Part shown: positions 44,305-54,244 of the stretch, piece by piece
Numbering within the stretch: the first letter of the stretch is position 1
Layout: the number at the start of each line of letters is the position of its first letter
Position numbers and translations under genes: made by a program
Notes under the pieces: generated by a model
What the model saw: the letters and a program-made list of their open reading frames with translations, nothing else
Told to the model about the DNA's origin: nothing
The model's database searches: none
Origin: GCA-2733415 sp049609325
GTDB lineage: Bacteria > Bacteroidota > Bacteroidia > Flavobacteriales > Flavobacteriaceae
Direction of reading: 5' to 3'
Assembly: GCA_049609325.1 (NCBI GenBank)
Contig: JBMYYK010000005.1
Coordinates: 1-64,000, forward strand
Length of the DNA stretch: 64,000 nt

Positions 44305-44838
44305 ATGTTAGACCTTGAAAGCTTAAAATATCCAGTAGGACAGTTTGCTATGCCAAACGTAACAACGACCGCTGAGGTTAAAAATTGGATAACCACAATT
44401 GAGAACTTTCCAACAGATATATCTGATGAAGTGTTACACCTGACTTCAAGAGAGTTGGAATACAGATACAGACCAGAAGGGTGGACTATCAAACAAGTAA
44501 TTAATCATTGCATTGATAGTCATATGAATAGCATTGTTCGGTTTAAATTGGCATTAACAGAATCTTGTCCAACCATAAAACCATATGAAGAAGCTGCTTG
44601 GGCAGAGTTGTCAGATACATTAGAGTATTCGGTTGAAGATAGCTTAATGTTACTAAAGCACATTCATAAACGGTGGTGTTTTTTACTAAAAAGCTTAAGT
44701 AACGATGACTTAGAAAAGGTATTTGTACATCCAGAGCATAATGACCAAGTGACGTTAAAGGAAAATATAGGAATTTATGCATGGCATTGCCAACATCATT
44801 TACAACATATTATTAATGCCAAAACCATGAAATATTAA
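44305..44838 (+). CDS. YfiT/BstA-like putative metal-dependent hydrolase (DinB superfamily)
   Basis: The 177-residue four-helix DinB-like protein matches the Bacillus YfiT pattern: LKYPVGQF at the start, GWTIKQVINHCIDSHMNS (first metal His), IRFKLALTE-type repeat, and IYAWHCQHHLQHI (further metal His). Such proteins bind a divalent metal and act as thiol transferases or hydrolases; the thiol here is unknown. I start at ATG 44305; TTG 44299 directly after the ruvC stop is possible. The hemW start follows with no gap. Confidence 0.87.
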   Translation: MLDLESLKYPVGQFAMPNVTTTAEVKNWITTIENFPTDISDEVLHLTSRELEYRYRPEGWTIKQVINHCIDSHMNSIVRFKLALTESCPTIKPYEEAAWAELSDTLEYSVEDSLMLLKHIHKRWCFLLKSLSNDDLEKVFVHPEHNDQVTLKENIGIYAWHCQHHLQHIINAKTMKY

Positions 44839-45984
44839 TTGGGAGGTATTTACTTACATATTCCGTTTTGTAAACAAGCTTGTTATTATTGCGATTTTCA
44901 TTTTTCAACATCTTTAGCAAAGAAAACCACTATGGTTAATGCTATTGCTAAAGAATTGGAATTGCGAAAAAAAGAAGTGTCAGAACCTATTGAAACCATA
45001 TATTTTGGAGGAGGTACACCCTCAATTTTATCAATTGAAGAACTACAATTTTTGATAAAAACCATATATGATTTGTTTGAAGTTTGTGACCATCCTGAAA
45101 TAACTTTAGAAGCAAATCCTGATGATTTAGTACCGCAAATGTCATCTCAAGAAGATTCAATATTTAAACAATACAGAGCAATAGGCATAAACAGGTTAAG
45201 TATCGGAATTCAATCATTTTTTAATGACGATTTGAAAATGATGAACAGAGCTCATAATGCAGATGAAGCCACACGATGTTTAACTGAAGCCACCCGTTTT
45301 TTTGATAATATTACTATAGATCTGATTTATGGTATGCCGAAAATGACCAATGACAAATGGGTTAAAAACATAGAAAAAGCGTTAAGTTTTGGGGTACCAC
45401 ATATTTCAAGTTATGCACTAACGGTTGAACCAAAAACTGCACTAGAGCGTTTTATAAAAAAAGGGACAATTACTGCCCCTCAAGATGATGTAGCTCATGA
45501 GCATTTTCAGCTATTGGTAAACACACTTACAGCACATGGTTTTGTACATTATGAACTTTCTAATTTTGGGAAACCAAATTATTTTTCAAAACACAACACC
45601 TCATATTGGTTAGGGAAATCCTATATAGGAGTTGGGCCATCTGCGCATTCTTATAACGGTAAGGAACGCGCATGGAATGTTGCAAATAACGTACAGTACA
45701 TTAAAAATATACAGAGCAACACTCTTGCTATTAGCAGAGAAACGTTAAGTGTACAGGACTGTTATAATGAATACATCATGACGGGTTTGAGAACCATTTA
45801 CGGTGTGTCTTTGCAAAAAATTAAATCGGAATTTGGGCAACTGGTTTACCAACACCTCATAAAATCATCAAAAAAGTATATTGACCAACAGTTATTATGT
45901 GTTGATGATAACAAACTACTCACCACAGCACAAGGTAAATTTTTGTGTGACGGTATTGCGTCAGATTTGTTTTTAATAGATTGA
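44839..45984 (+). CDS. hemW: Radical SAM heme chaperone HemW
   Basis: The 381-residue radical SAM protein has the cluster motif CKQACYYC (CxxxCxxC, about 11-18), the GGGTPSIL SAM-binding block, and the HNTSYW motif that separates HemW from coproporphyrinogen dehydrogenase HemN. It delivers heme to target proteins. The start is TTG 44839, immediately after the previous stop; the family's usual start is GIYLHIPFC, which it fits. Confidence 0.93.
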   Translation: MGGIYLHIPFCKQACYYCDFHFSTSLAKKTTMVNAIAKELELRKKEVSEPIETIYFGGGTPSILSIEELQFLIKTIYDLFEVCDHPEITLEANPDDLVPQMSSQEDSIFKQYRAIGINRLSIGIQSFFNDDLKMMNRAHNADEATRCLTEATRFFDNITIDLIYGMPKMTNDKWVKNIEKALSFGVPHISSYALTVEPKTALERFIKKGTITAPQDDVAHEHFQLLVNTLTAHGFVHYELSNFGKPNYFSKHNTSYWLGKSYIGVGPSAHSYNGKERAWNVANNVQYIKNIQSNTLAISRETLSVQDCYNEYIMTGLRTIYGVSLQKIKSEFGQLVYQHLIKSSKKYIDQQLLCVDDNKLLTTAQGKFLCDGIASDLFLID

Positions 45985-46042
45985 TATATAGTTTATTGGT
46001 GCTTTTTTTGTAACTTGTAAAGACACCCGAAAAGTATGTTTG

Positions 46043-48088
46043 ATGAACTATGCAATGACAAGAAATTTGTGTTTAGTTTTTTTGATGAATGTCATGTTTA
46101 TCAATACACATTCGGTGTTTTCTCAAGATTTTGCAAATAAAAAACACTATCTAATTGATAGTCTGAAGCTAGAAGAGTTATCAGTAAATGAGCGAAAATT
46201 AATCGATTCCGCTTTATCAATATACCACCACGCTAAGCATGACACGGTAAAAATTAATGCAATAAATATCATTGTTGAAGAATCATGGAATGATTTTGTA
46301 TGGCCAAGATATAATGCTTGGGCTTATACATTCATTAAAGATAACCTTCAAAAAAAGCATCTCAAAAGGAAAAGATTTCAAGAAGAAAAACTGTTTTGGT
46401 TAAAGAAAAAATCTGCAGCATTAAACAACTTTGGAGTGCATAATTATTCTATTGGGCAGTATGAAACGGCTATAGAAAATTACTTAAGAAGTTTAGCGAT
46501 AAAAAAAACTATAGGTGATGAAAAAGGGATTGCCTCAGTCTATAACAATTTAGGAGGTATTTATGATAATAAAGGTAATAGTCCGAAAGCGTTAGAATAT
46601 TATTTGAAATCTCTAAAAATTAGAGAAACTAAATTTCCAAATGACTTGAGAAGCTTGAGTGTGTCATTTAATAATGTAGGACAGAGCTATTATAATCAAG
46701 GCGATATTAATAAAGCTAAATATTATTTTGAAAAGAGTTTAGAGATCTACCCAAAAGCAAGTGATAATTTTGCAAAAGCTACAATATTGAATAACATAGG
46801 AATCATTTATTCAACTGAGCAAAATTACCCTGAAGCTCTTAAAAAATTTGAAGAGAGCTTACAAATTAAAACAACTATAGATGATCAAAAAGGCGTTGTG
46901 ACTTCATTAAATAGTATTGGTGGGTTATTTAAAGAACAGGACAAATTTGATGACGCTAAAGATTATTTTAATCAAGGGTTACTGCTGAGTAAAAAAATAG
47001 CGCATACAGAAGGGCAGTCAATTTCATTAACAAATTTAGCAGACGTGTCTAATTTAGAGCAGCAGTATTCTAAAGGAATAGCTTATGCTAATGAAAGTAT
47101 ACATCTAGCTAAAGCATTGCATAAGCCATCGCTAATAGGTGACGCCGCAAATATGTTGTATCTCTTACATAAAAATCAAAAAAATTGGGAAGTAGCATTG
47201 CAAATGTTTGAGTTGCATTTGCAAATGCGAGATAGCATTCATAATGCCGAAACAGAAAAAGATTTAATCAGGCAAAGTGCGGCTTATGATTTATCTAAAA
47301 AAGAACAAGAAATAGAAATGCTTTCAACACAAAATGAACTTAATGATATGAAGTTGAAAGAAAATAGAATTCTGATCTATTTCATCACTGCAGCCTTATT
47401 GTTTACACTTATTTTAACTGTAACAATATATTACGGAAACCAAAAAAAGCAAGTCATAAATGAGTTATTACGACAGCAAAAAGAAGAAATAAGTAATAAA
47501 AACCAAGAAAAAGAACTCATGTTAAAAGAAATTCATCATCGGGTAAAAAATAATTTACAAGTGGTGAATAGTTTATTACGATTTCAATCAAGGCAAATTG
47601 AAGATGAAAAAGTACTAGAGATGTTTGAAGTAGCACAAAAGAGAGTGTTGTCAATGGCTAAACTGCATGAAAGAATGTACAGCTCTAATGACTTGAAGCA
47701 TATAAATGTGAAAGAGCATATCACACACTTGGTTAAAGATTTAATAGCTAACTATACGGTAGATAAAGACATTGATTTAGAGGTTGATGTAGATCCTATT
47801 CCTATAGATATTATAGTGTTAACTCCTTTAGGTTTAATAATTAATGAGTTGATTACAAACTCACTAAAATATGGATTTCCAGATAGGGTAAAAGGACAGA
47901 TATCTGTATCATTAAAACACGTTGAAGGTAATAATGAATTACTTGTTGCAGATGATGGTGTAGGGTATAATCCTAGTACTACAAAAGACGGATTAGGAAC
48001 AAAACTAGTGCGAATGTATGCAAAGCAATTGAATGCCGATTTGAAAAAAATAGATCAAGTGGGAACCGCATACAAATTGATTTTTTAA
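46043..48088 (+). CDS. TPR sensor histidine kinase (HisKA_2 type), copy 1
   Basis: The 681-residue protein has a signal sequence, a periplasmic domain with about six TPR repeats (NNLGGIYDNKGNSPKALEYY pattern, about 125-390) and a membrane segment (about 445-465). A HisKA_2 box with the phosphorylated His in KEIHHRVKNNLQ (about 496) and a HATPase domain (LGLIINELITNSLKYGF; GLGTKLV) follow. It should autophosphorylate and pass phosphate to a response regulator, none of which is adjacent. I start at ATG 46043; ATG 46055 would also keep the signal sequence. The next gene is a paralogue. Confidence 0.92.
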   Translation: MNYAMTRNLCLVFLMNVMFINTHSVFSQDFANKKHYLIDSLKLEELSVNERKLIDSALSIYHHAKHDTVKINAINIIVEESWNDFVWPRYNAWAYTFIKDNLQKKHLKRKRFQEEKLFWLKKKSAALNNFGVHNYSIGQYETAIENYLRSLAIKKTIGDEKGIASVYNNLGGIYDNKGNSPKALEYYLKSLKIRETKFPNDLRSLSVSFNNVGQSYYNQGDINKAKYYFEKSLEIYPKASDNFAKATILNNIGIIYSTEQNYPEALKKFEESLQIKTTIDDQKGVVTSLNSIGGLFKEQDKFDDAKDYFNQGLLLSKKIAHTEGQSISLTNLADVSNLEQQYSKGIAYANESIHLAKALHKPSLIGDAANMLYLLHKNQKNWEVALQMFELHLQMRDSIHNAETEKDLIRQSAAYDLSKKEQEIEMLSTQNELNDMKLKENRILIYFITAALLFTLILTVTIYYGNQKKQVINELLRQQKEEISNKNQEKELMLKEIHHRVKNNLQVVNSLLRFQSRQIEDEKVLEMFEVAQKRVLSMAKLHERMYSSNDLKHINVKEHITHLVKDLIANYTVDKDIDLEVDVDPIPIDIIVLTPLGLIINELITNSLKYGFPDRVKGQISVSLKHVEGNNELLVADDGVGYNPSTTKDGLGTKLVRMYAKQLNADLKKIDQVGTAYKLIF

Positions 48089-48164
48089 GACATTATAGCG
48101 TTATATTAGATGTATTAAAATTTAGTTTGTATATTGTGAGTTAGCGCATTTTTTAAGCTATAAT

Positions 48165-50303
48165 ATGTTAAACAACATCTTAAAATTTAAACTATATATT
48201 TTAATACTATTGCAACTTCTCTTAAGTTGTGCAGTTGGTGTTGCGCAAAATTTTGCAGACAAAACCTATTATTTAGTAGATAGTCTTGACCTGAAATCCT
48301 ACTCAGAAAAAGATCAGAATATAATTAATGATGCTTTGGTTAAGTATCATGCTGCAGAAAGTGATTCTTTAAAAATTGATGCTATTTATAGCATCATGAC
48401 GTTGTCTAAAAATGAGAACATTTGGGGAAAATACAATTTGTGGCTCATCAATTTTATGTCTGAAAAAAAAGAGAGCAATGCAAAGCTAAAAGCTGTAGTT
48501 TATGCTAACCAATCCAAATATCAAAATACCCAAGGGCACTACTCCTCTGCAATTGATTACCAGCTGAAATCCATTTCATATAGGCACCAATTAGAAGATA
48601 AACTTGCATTAGCTCATGCTTATGATGACTTAGGTGATTTGTATAAAAAAAACGGCGATTTTATAAATTCATTAGCAAGCTATAAAAAAAGTTTGTCATT
48701 ATTCAGTTTACAAAAAAACACTAAGTTAGAAGGGCAAATGCTTAACACTATTGGGTATTTGCATTTAAATTTCGGGATGCATACCAAGGCTTTAGAGTAT
48801 TTTCATGAAAGTTTAAAAGTTAGAGAACGCATTGATGATAAAAGAGGAATGTCGTTTTGTTATAACAATATCGCTTCAGTTTATAGACAGCAAGGTAATA
48901 TAAAAGCTGCGTTAGAGTTTTATCATAAAAGTTTACAACTAAGGGAAGCTATTGGTTACCAAGCTGGAATGTCTATATCATTAAATAATATTGGAGTTGT
49001 TTATAAAAATGTGAAGGACTGGAATAAAGCATTAGAGTACTACCACAGAAGTTTAGTGATAAAAAAGAAGCTGAAACAAAAAAAGGGCACCTCTCATGTG
49101 TTAAATAATATAGGTACCATATATAAAGAGCAAGGTAAGCTGGATATGGCTATGGCAAAATATGAGGAAAGCTTAAAAATGACCACAGCTTTGCACGATG
49201 AAAAATGGATGGCAATTACCTTATTTAATATGGGTAGTATACATTTAACACAAGGTAATGCATTAAAGGCAGAAGAATGTGCGTTGAGAAGTTTAAAACT
49301 TAGTCAAAAAATCGGCCATCCTGAACTTGTTAGAGATGCTTCTGAAGTACTTAAAAATGTATATAGCAAGCAAAAACTATGGCAAAAAGCATTTAGTATG
49401 CAAGAGCTATATGTAACCATGAGAGATAGTATACGTAATGCAAATACTGAGGCAGCTGCATCAGAACAACGCATAACGTATGAGGTTGAAAAAAGAGAGC
49501 AAGAAATTAAATTATTATCGGTACAGAATGATGTCTTGCAACGTGATAAAGAAGTACAACAATTAAAGCTAAATAAAAACAGAATTGTAAATGGGATGTT
49601 TTTGGTGGCTGGTATTGTAGCTTTACTCTTAGCTGTATTCTTTTATATGGTGTCAAAGAAAAGCAAAGCCGTAAACAAATTATTAAAAAAACAAGATGAT
49701 GAGAAAAAAGTGATGTTGAAAGAAATACATCATCGTGTAAAAAACAATTTGCAAGTGGTTAATAGTTTATTGAGGTTACAATCTAAAGAAATAAAAGATC
49801 AAGAAATTGTTTCAAAGTTTAGAGAAACCCAAAAACGCATCATCACTATTGCTGCTCTACATGAAAAAATGTATCGCTCAGAAAACTTAAAATATGTCAA
49901 TTTAAAAGAGCATATAGAATCTATTGTAGAAGATTTGGTAACTACTTACGCCATAGATAAAACGATAGATGTGAAAATAGATATAGAAGACACCAGTATA
50001 GGGTTACGAACCTTAGTGCCGTTAGGCTTAATCATTAATGAAATTATAGTCAACTCATTAAAATATGCTTTTGTAAACCAAGATACTGGTATCATACATT
50101 TGCAAATACACAAACGTGAAGACCAGTTATTTGAGATGGTAATACGTGATAATGGTATTGGAATACACAGCTACGAAAATTCTCCAGGCTTAGGCTCAAA
50201 ACTAATTAATATTTTCACCAAACAATTAAATGGGAAAATAGACATTATAGACGATAAGGGAACAACGTATAAAATTAATTTTGAACAAATTGACCCACAA
50301 TAA
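48165..50303 (+). CDS. TPR sensor histidine kinase (HisKA_2 type), copy 2
   Basis: The 712-residue product is a paralogue of the kinase just upstream with the same order: signal sequence, conserved N-terminal block (QNFADKTYYLVDSLDL compared with QDFANKKHYLIDSLKL), TPR array (about 100-400), and a membrane segment (about 480). The phospho-His is in KEIHHRVKNNLQVVNSLLRL (about 520), then a HATPase domain (PLGLIINEIIVNSLKYAF; GLGSKLI). It lacks an attached receiver. The TPR array is somewhat longer than copy 1. TAGTTTGTATATTGTGAG lies upstream at 48123. Confidence 0.92.
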   Translation: MLNNILKFKLYILILLQLLLSCAVGVAQNFADKTYYLVDSLDLKSYSEKDQNIINDALVKYHAAESDSLKIDAIYSIMTLSKNENIWGKYNLWLINFMSEKKESNAKLKAVVYANQSKYQNTQGHYSSAIDYQLKSISYRHQLEDKLALAHAYDDLGDLYKKNGDFINSLASYKKSLSLFSLQKNTKLEGQMLNTIGYLHLNFGMHTKALEYFHESLKVRERIDDKRGMSFCYNNIASVYRQQGNIKAALEFYHKSLQLREAIGYQAGMSISLNNIGVVYKNVKDWNKALEYYHRSLVIKKKLKQKKGTSHVLNNIGTIYKEQGKLDMAMAKYEESLKMTTALHDEKWMAITLFNMGSIHLTQGNALKAEECALRSLKLSQKIGHPELVRDASEVLKNVYSKQKLWQKAFSMQELYVTMRDSIRNANTEAAASEQRITYEVEKREQEIKLLSVQNDVLQRDKEVQQLKLNKNRIVNGMFLVAGIVALLLAVFFYMVSKKSKAVNKLLKKQDDEKKVMLKEIHHRVKNNLQVVNSLLRLQSKEIKDQEIVSKFRETQKRIITIAALHEKMYRSENLKYVNLKEHIESIVEDLVTTYAIDKTIDVKIDIEDTSIGLRTLVPLGLIINEIIVNSLKYAFVNQDTGIIHLQIHKREDQLFEMVIRDNGIGIHSYENSPGLGSKLINIFTKQLNGKIDIIDDKGTTYKINFEQIDPQ

Positions 50304-50378
50304 AGCGTCAAATTAACTCATTATCAGGTTAATTTTAAAATTCTTATCTTCGCCATAACCCAAAATTATATCTAAATA

Positions 50379-52442
50379 ATGAAAAGCGTAAAAAAATTAT
50401 TATGCTTTGGAGTGGCCACTTCAATAGCAATAGTTTCTTGTAAAAAAGCAACGGAAACTGCCGAAACTAATTCAGTTAAAAATGTAGGAATCAACACCGA
50501 GTTAATGGACAAATCAATTAGTCCAAAAGAAGATTTCTTCAAATTTATTAACGGTACATGGTTAAAAAACAACGAAATTCCAGCAGACAGAACCCGTTGG
50601 GGAAGTTTTGATGAATTGCGAAAAATGACTGATGATGATGTGTTGGCCATCTTGAAAAAAGCAATGGAGGATACTTCAATGGATGCTAATTCTGACCAAG
50701 CTAAGGCGGTAAACTTATACCAGTCAATTTTAAACTTAGAGGAAAGAAACAAGCAAGGTGTTGCGCCAATATTACCAGAGTTAGAAAAAATTGACGCTAT
50801 AACTTCGGTAAATGACTTACAAGACTATTTAATTCAAGCTACACCACAAGGGGGTAGAGGATTTTTTAGTACATATGTAGGTGCCGACTCTAAAGACAGT
50901 AATAAAAATGTAGTATACCTAGGTGCTGGTAGTTTAGGGTTACCAGATAGAGATTATTATGTTAAAGATGATGAAGACTCAAAAGATAAGCGTGAAAAAT
51001 ACGTTGCGCATATAGCAAAAATGTTACAATATGTAGGGTACTCTTCAGAAGATGCATCTGCAGCAGCAACACAAATTTTAGCTTTTGAAACCAAGTTGGC
51101 AACACCAAAAATGGATAAAGTTGAAAGTAGAGATGCTCGTAAGCGATACAACCCAACTGCAATTACAGATTTACAAAATATGGTGCCTAGTATCAACTGG
51201 AAAAATTATTTTTCTGGAATTGGTATAAAGCAATTAGATACTGTTATAGTTAGCCAATTAAAATATACTAAAGAACTAAATAACGTATTTGAAGCCAATG
51301 CTATTTCTGACTGGAAAGCTTATTTGAAATGGACAACGTTTAACAGAGCTGCAGGACGATTAAGTGAAGAATTAGAGAAAGCAAATTGGGAGTTCTATTC
51401 TAAAACCTTAGGAGGCGCTAAAGAGCAACGTCCACAAGATGAGCGTGCGTTATCAACGGTAAACAGAACGTTAGGTGAAGCATTAGGGCAGTTATATGTA
51501 TCAGAAAAATTCCCGCCTGCAGCAAAAGAGAAAGCTCAAAAAATGATTGCTAATGTATTACAAGCATTTGAATACAGAATAGACAAGTTAACTTGGATGA
51601 GTGATGAAACGAAGGTGAAAGCCGTAGAAAAGTTAAAAGCCACTACGGTTAAAATAGGATATCCAGATGATTGGAAAGATTATTCAGCATTAAAGATTAC
51701 TCCTGAAAATACGTATTATCAAAATATGCAAAATGCGTCAGCTTGGAGTTTTAAAAGAAATATCGATAAGCTGAACAAACCAGTAGATAAATCAGAATGG
51801 CATATGGCACCACAAACGGTAAATGCATATTTCAATCCATCTTATAATGAAATTGTATTCCCAGCGGCTATTTTACAACCACCATTTTACGATTATAATG
51901 CTGATGACGCTGTAAACTACGGAGGTATTGGAGCTGTTATTGGTCATGAAATATCACATAGTTTTGACGATTCTGGAGCTCGTTTTGATAAAGATGGTAA
52001 CTTAAATAACTGGTGGACAGAAGAAGATGCTACTAAATTTAAAGCATTAGGAGATTCTTTAGCAAGTCAGTATTCTAATATAGAAGTGTTGCCAGAAACA
52101 AAAATTAACGGTGCGTTTACCTTAGGTGAAAACATCGGAGATTTAGGTGGGGTGAATGTAGCTTATGATGCATTGCAGCTTCACTTTAACAAAGAAGGAA
52201 AACCGGATATGATTGACGGTTATACAGCTGAGCAACGTTTTTTCATGTCATGGGCTACAGTGTGGAGAACTAAATATAGAGACGAAGCACTTAAGAACAG
52301 AATAAAAACAGATCCTCACTCTCCAGGAATGGTAAGAGCAAGTCAACCGTTAAAAAATGTAGAAGCGTTTTATGAAGCGTTTGATATAAAAGAAGGAGAT
52401 GGGATGTATTTACCAGAAAATGAACGCGTGAAAATTTGGTAA
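50379..52442 (+). CDS. M13 family metallopeptidase (neprilysin/PepO-like), lipoprotein
   Basis: The 687-residue zinc endopeptidase has a lipoprotein signal (MKSVKKLLCFGVATSIAIVSC). The M13 N-terminal domain (about 45-420) contains the VNAYFNPSYNEIVFPAAILQ-type block, cited as NAYFNPSYNEIVFPA. The zinc site HEISH (about 523) is followed by DDSG and the third-ligand motif ENIGDLGG (about 585). It cuts short peptides and probably faces the periplasm or cell surface. It is monocistronic with a strong terminator. TATCTTCG (50345-50352) is a -7 candidate. Confidence 0.94.
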   Translation: MKSVKKLLCFGVATSIAIVSCKKATETAETNSVKNVGINTELMDKSISPKEDFFKFINGTWLKNNEIPADRTRWGSFDELRKMTDDDVLAILKKAMEDTSMDANSDQAKAVNLYQSILNLEERNKQGVAPILPELEKIDAITSVNDLQDYLIQATPQGGRGFFSTYVGADSKDSNKNVVYLGAGSLGLPDRDYYVKDDEDSKDKREKYVAHIAKMLQYVGYSSEDASAAATQILAFETKLATPKMDKVESRDARKRYNPTAITDLQNMVPSINWKNYFSGIGIKQLDTVIVSQLKYTKELNNVFEANAISDWKAYLKWTTFNRAAGRLSEELEKANWEFYSKTLGGAKEQRPQDERALSTVNRTLGEALGQLYVSEKFPPAAKEKAQKMIANVLQAFEYRIDKLTWMSDETKVKAVEKLKATTVKIGYPDDWKDYSALKITPENTYYQNMQNASAWSFKRNIDKLNKPVDKSEWHMAPQTVNAYFNPSYNEIVFPAAILQPPFYDYNADDAVNYGGIGAVIGHEISHSFDDSGARFDKDGNLNNWWTEEDATKFKALGDSLASQYSNIEVLPETKINGAFTLGENIGDLGGVNVAYDALQLHFNKEGKPDMIDGYTAEQRFFMSWATVWRTKYRDEALKNRIKTDPHSPGMVRASQPLKNVEAFYEAFDIKEGDGMYLPENERVKIW

Positions 52443-52464
52443 TTTACACCAAGTAAAAGTCTAT

Positions 52465-52494
52465 AAAGCCGAAGTAGTTACTTCGGCTTTTTTT
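52465..52494 (+). terminator. Rho-independent terminator after the M13 peptidase gene
   Basis: AAAGCCGAAGTA and its match ACTTCGGCTTT surround GTT; a T7 tail follows. Confidence 0.9.
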
Positions 52495-52610
52495 ATGCTT
52501 AAATAGTTCATAAAGGGTGAAAAACAACTATAATAAAGGTGTATAGTAACCTCAATTTTTATGAACCATTGTTTTTTTTAGAGGCGTCTTCTAAAATGCA
52601 ATAAATTGTG

Positions 52611-52618
52611 TAATTTTG
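52611..52618 (+). promoter_or_regulatory. glyS -7 box
   Basis: TAATTTTG matches TAnnTTTG exactly and ends 8 bases before ATG 52627. It overlaps an in-frame TTG upstream, which argues against that earlier start. Confidence 0.6.
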
Positions 52619-52626
52619 CGCTCATT

Positions 52627-54168
52627 ATGGCAAAACAAGAAGATCAGTTTAAAAAAGTTGTTGCCCATGCAAAAGAGTATGGGTATGTGTTTCAATCAAG
52701 TGAGGTTTATGACGGATTGAGTGCAGTGTATGACTATGCGCAGAATGGTGCAGAATTAAAAAAGAATATAAGAGATTATTGGTGGAAATCAATGGTGCAA
52801 TTGCATGACAATATTGTAGGTATAGATGCCGCGATATTTATGCATCCTACTACTTGGAAAGCATCTGGTCACGTAGATGCGTTTAGTGATCCGTTAATAG
52901 ATAATAAAGACTCTAAAAAACGTTATAGAGCAGATGTGTTAGTTGAAGATTTTGCAGAAAAATTAGAAACAAAAGCACAGAAGGAAATTAAAAAAGCTGC
53001 TAAGCGTTTCGGTGAGGCTTTTGATCAAGCAGAATTTGAGGCAACTAATCCTAAAGTGTTAAAATATCGTGAAGAAAAGCAAGCTATTTTAAATAAGTTA
53101 GGACGATTATTAGAAGATGAGAAATTAGATGAGGTTAAAACCTATATCGAAGAGTTAGGAATAGCTTGTCCGGTTTCTGGATCAAAGAATTGGACTGATG
53201 TGCGCCAGTTTAATTTGATGTTTGGTACAAAGTTAGGAGCCTCAGCAGAAACTGCAATGGACTTATACTTGCGTCCAGAAACAGCACAAGGTATATTTGT
53301 AAACTTTTCAAATGTGCAAAAAACTGGACGAATGAAAGTGCCGTTTGGTATTGCACAAACCGGTAAGGCATTTAGAAATGAGATTGTAGCAAGGCAATTT
53401 ATTTTTAGAATGCGTGAGTTTGAACAAATGGAAATGCAATTTTTTGTACGCCCTGGAACTCAAAAGGAATGGTATGAGCTATGGAAAGAAACTCGCTTAA
53501 AATGGCATAAATCATTAGGTTTAGGTGATGATAATTACCGTTTTCATGACCACGAAAAATTAGCACATTATGCTGATGCCGCTTCTGATATTGAGTTTAA
53601 CTTCCCATTCGGATTTAAAGAATTAGAAGGAATTCATTCAAGAACAGATTTTGATTTAAAAGCGCATGAGGAACACTCAGGAAAGAAATTACAATATTTT
53701 GACCCGGAAATTAACGAGAGTTATGTGCCTTATGTTGTTGAAACGTCTATTGGTTTAGATCGTATGTTTTTAGCGGTATTCTCTAAAGCGTTACAAGACG
53801 AAGAGTTGGAAAACGGAACAACACGTACTGTATTGAAATTACCAGCAGTTTTAGCGCCTACAAAAGCGGCAATATTTCCTTTAGTTAAAAAAGACGGATT
53901 ACCAGAAGTTGCTAAGAAAATTGTAGCAGATTTAAAGTGGGATTTCAATGTTATTTATGATGAAAAGGATGCTGTAGGAAAACGTTACAGACGTCAAGAC
54001 GCCGTGGGTACTCCTTTCTGCATTACCGTTGATCATGATACTTTAGAAGATAACATGGTAACAATTCGTCATAGAGATACGATGGAGCAAAAACGCGTTA
54101 AAATAGAGGAGTTACGCTCTATTATTGACCAAGAAGTGAATATGAAAAATTGGTTAACTAGAATGTAA
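52627..54168 (+). CDS. glyS: Glycine-tRNA ligase (dimeric class II type)
   Basis: The 513-residue class II synthetase charges tRNA-Gly. Class II motif 2 is visible around FGIAQTGKAFRNEI, with motif 1 in PETAQGIFVNF. Motif 3 lies near SIGLDRMFLAVF (about 380), and an anticodon-binding domain closes the protein (about 415-513). It is the single-chain alpha2 form common in Bacteroidota, not the alpha2beta2 form. I start at ATG 52627; an in-frame TTG at 52606 falls at the -7 box and is unlikely to be used. Confidence 0.96.
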   Translation: MAKQEDQFKKVVAHAKEYGYVFQSSEVYDGLSAVYDYAQNGAELKKNIRDYWWKSMVQLHDNIVGIDAAIFMHPTTWKASGHVDAFSDPLIDNKDSKKRYRADVLVEDFAEKLETKAQKEIKKAAKRFGEAFDQAEFEATNPKVLKYREEKQAILNKLGRLLEDEKLDEVKTYIEELGIACPVSGSKNWTDVRQFNLMFGTKLGASAETAMDLYLRPETAQGIFVNFSNVQKTGRMKVPFGIAQTGKAFRNEIVARQFIFRMREFEQMEMQFFVRPGTQKEWYELWKETRLKWHKSLGLGDDNYRFHDHEKLAHYADAASDIEFNFPFGFKELEGIHSRTDFDLKAHEEHSGKKLQYFDPEINESYVPYVVETSIGLDRMFLAVFSKALQDEELENGTTRTVLKLPAVLAPTKAAIFPLVKKDGLPEVAKKIVADLKWDFNVIYDEKDAVGKRYRRQDAVGTPFCITVDHDTLEDNMVTIRHRDTMEQKRVKIEELRSIIDQEVNMKNWLTRM

Positions 54169-54186
54169 TGTAACTAAATATGATAT

Positions 54187-54216
54187 AAAAAGAGCGACTA
54201 TTATAGTCGCTCTTTT
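54187..54216. terminator. Bidirectional terminator
   Basis: AAAAGAGCGACTAT pairs with ATAGTCGCTCTTTT. It lies between convergent glyS and the large outer-membrane protein gene. Confidence 0.9.
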
Positions 54217-54244
54217 GTGTTTAATAAGGTCCGTTTGTCTGAAT

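Noticed and set aside
52606..52626. TTG start seven codons before glyS ATG
   Set aside because: It lies directly at the exact -7 box TAATTTTG (52611-52618), so the region is promoter, not leader-coded sequence.
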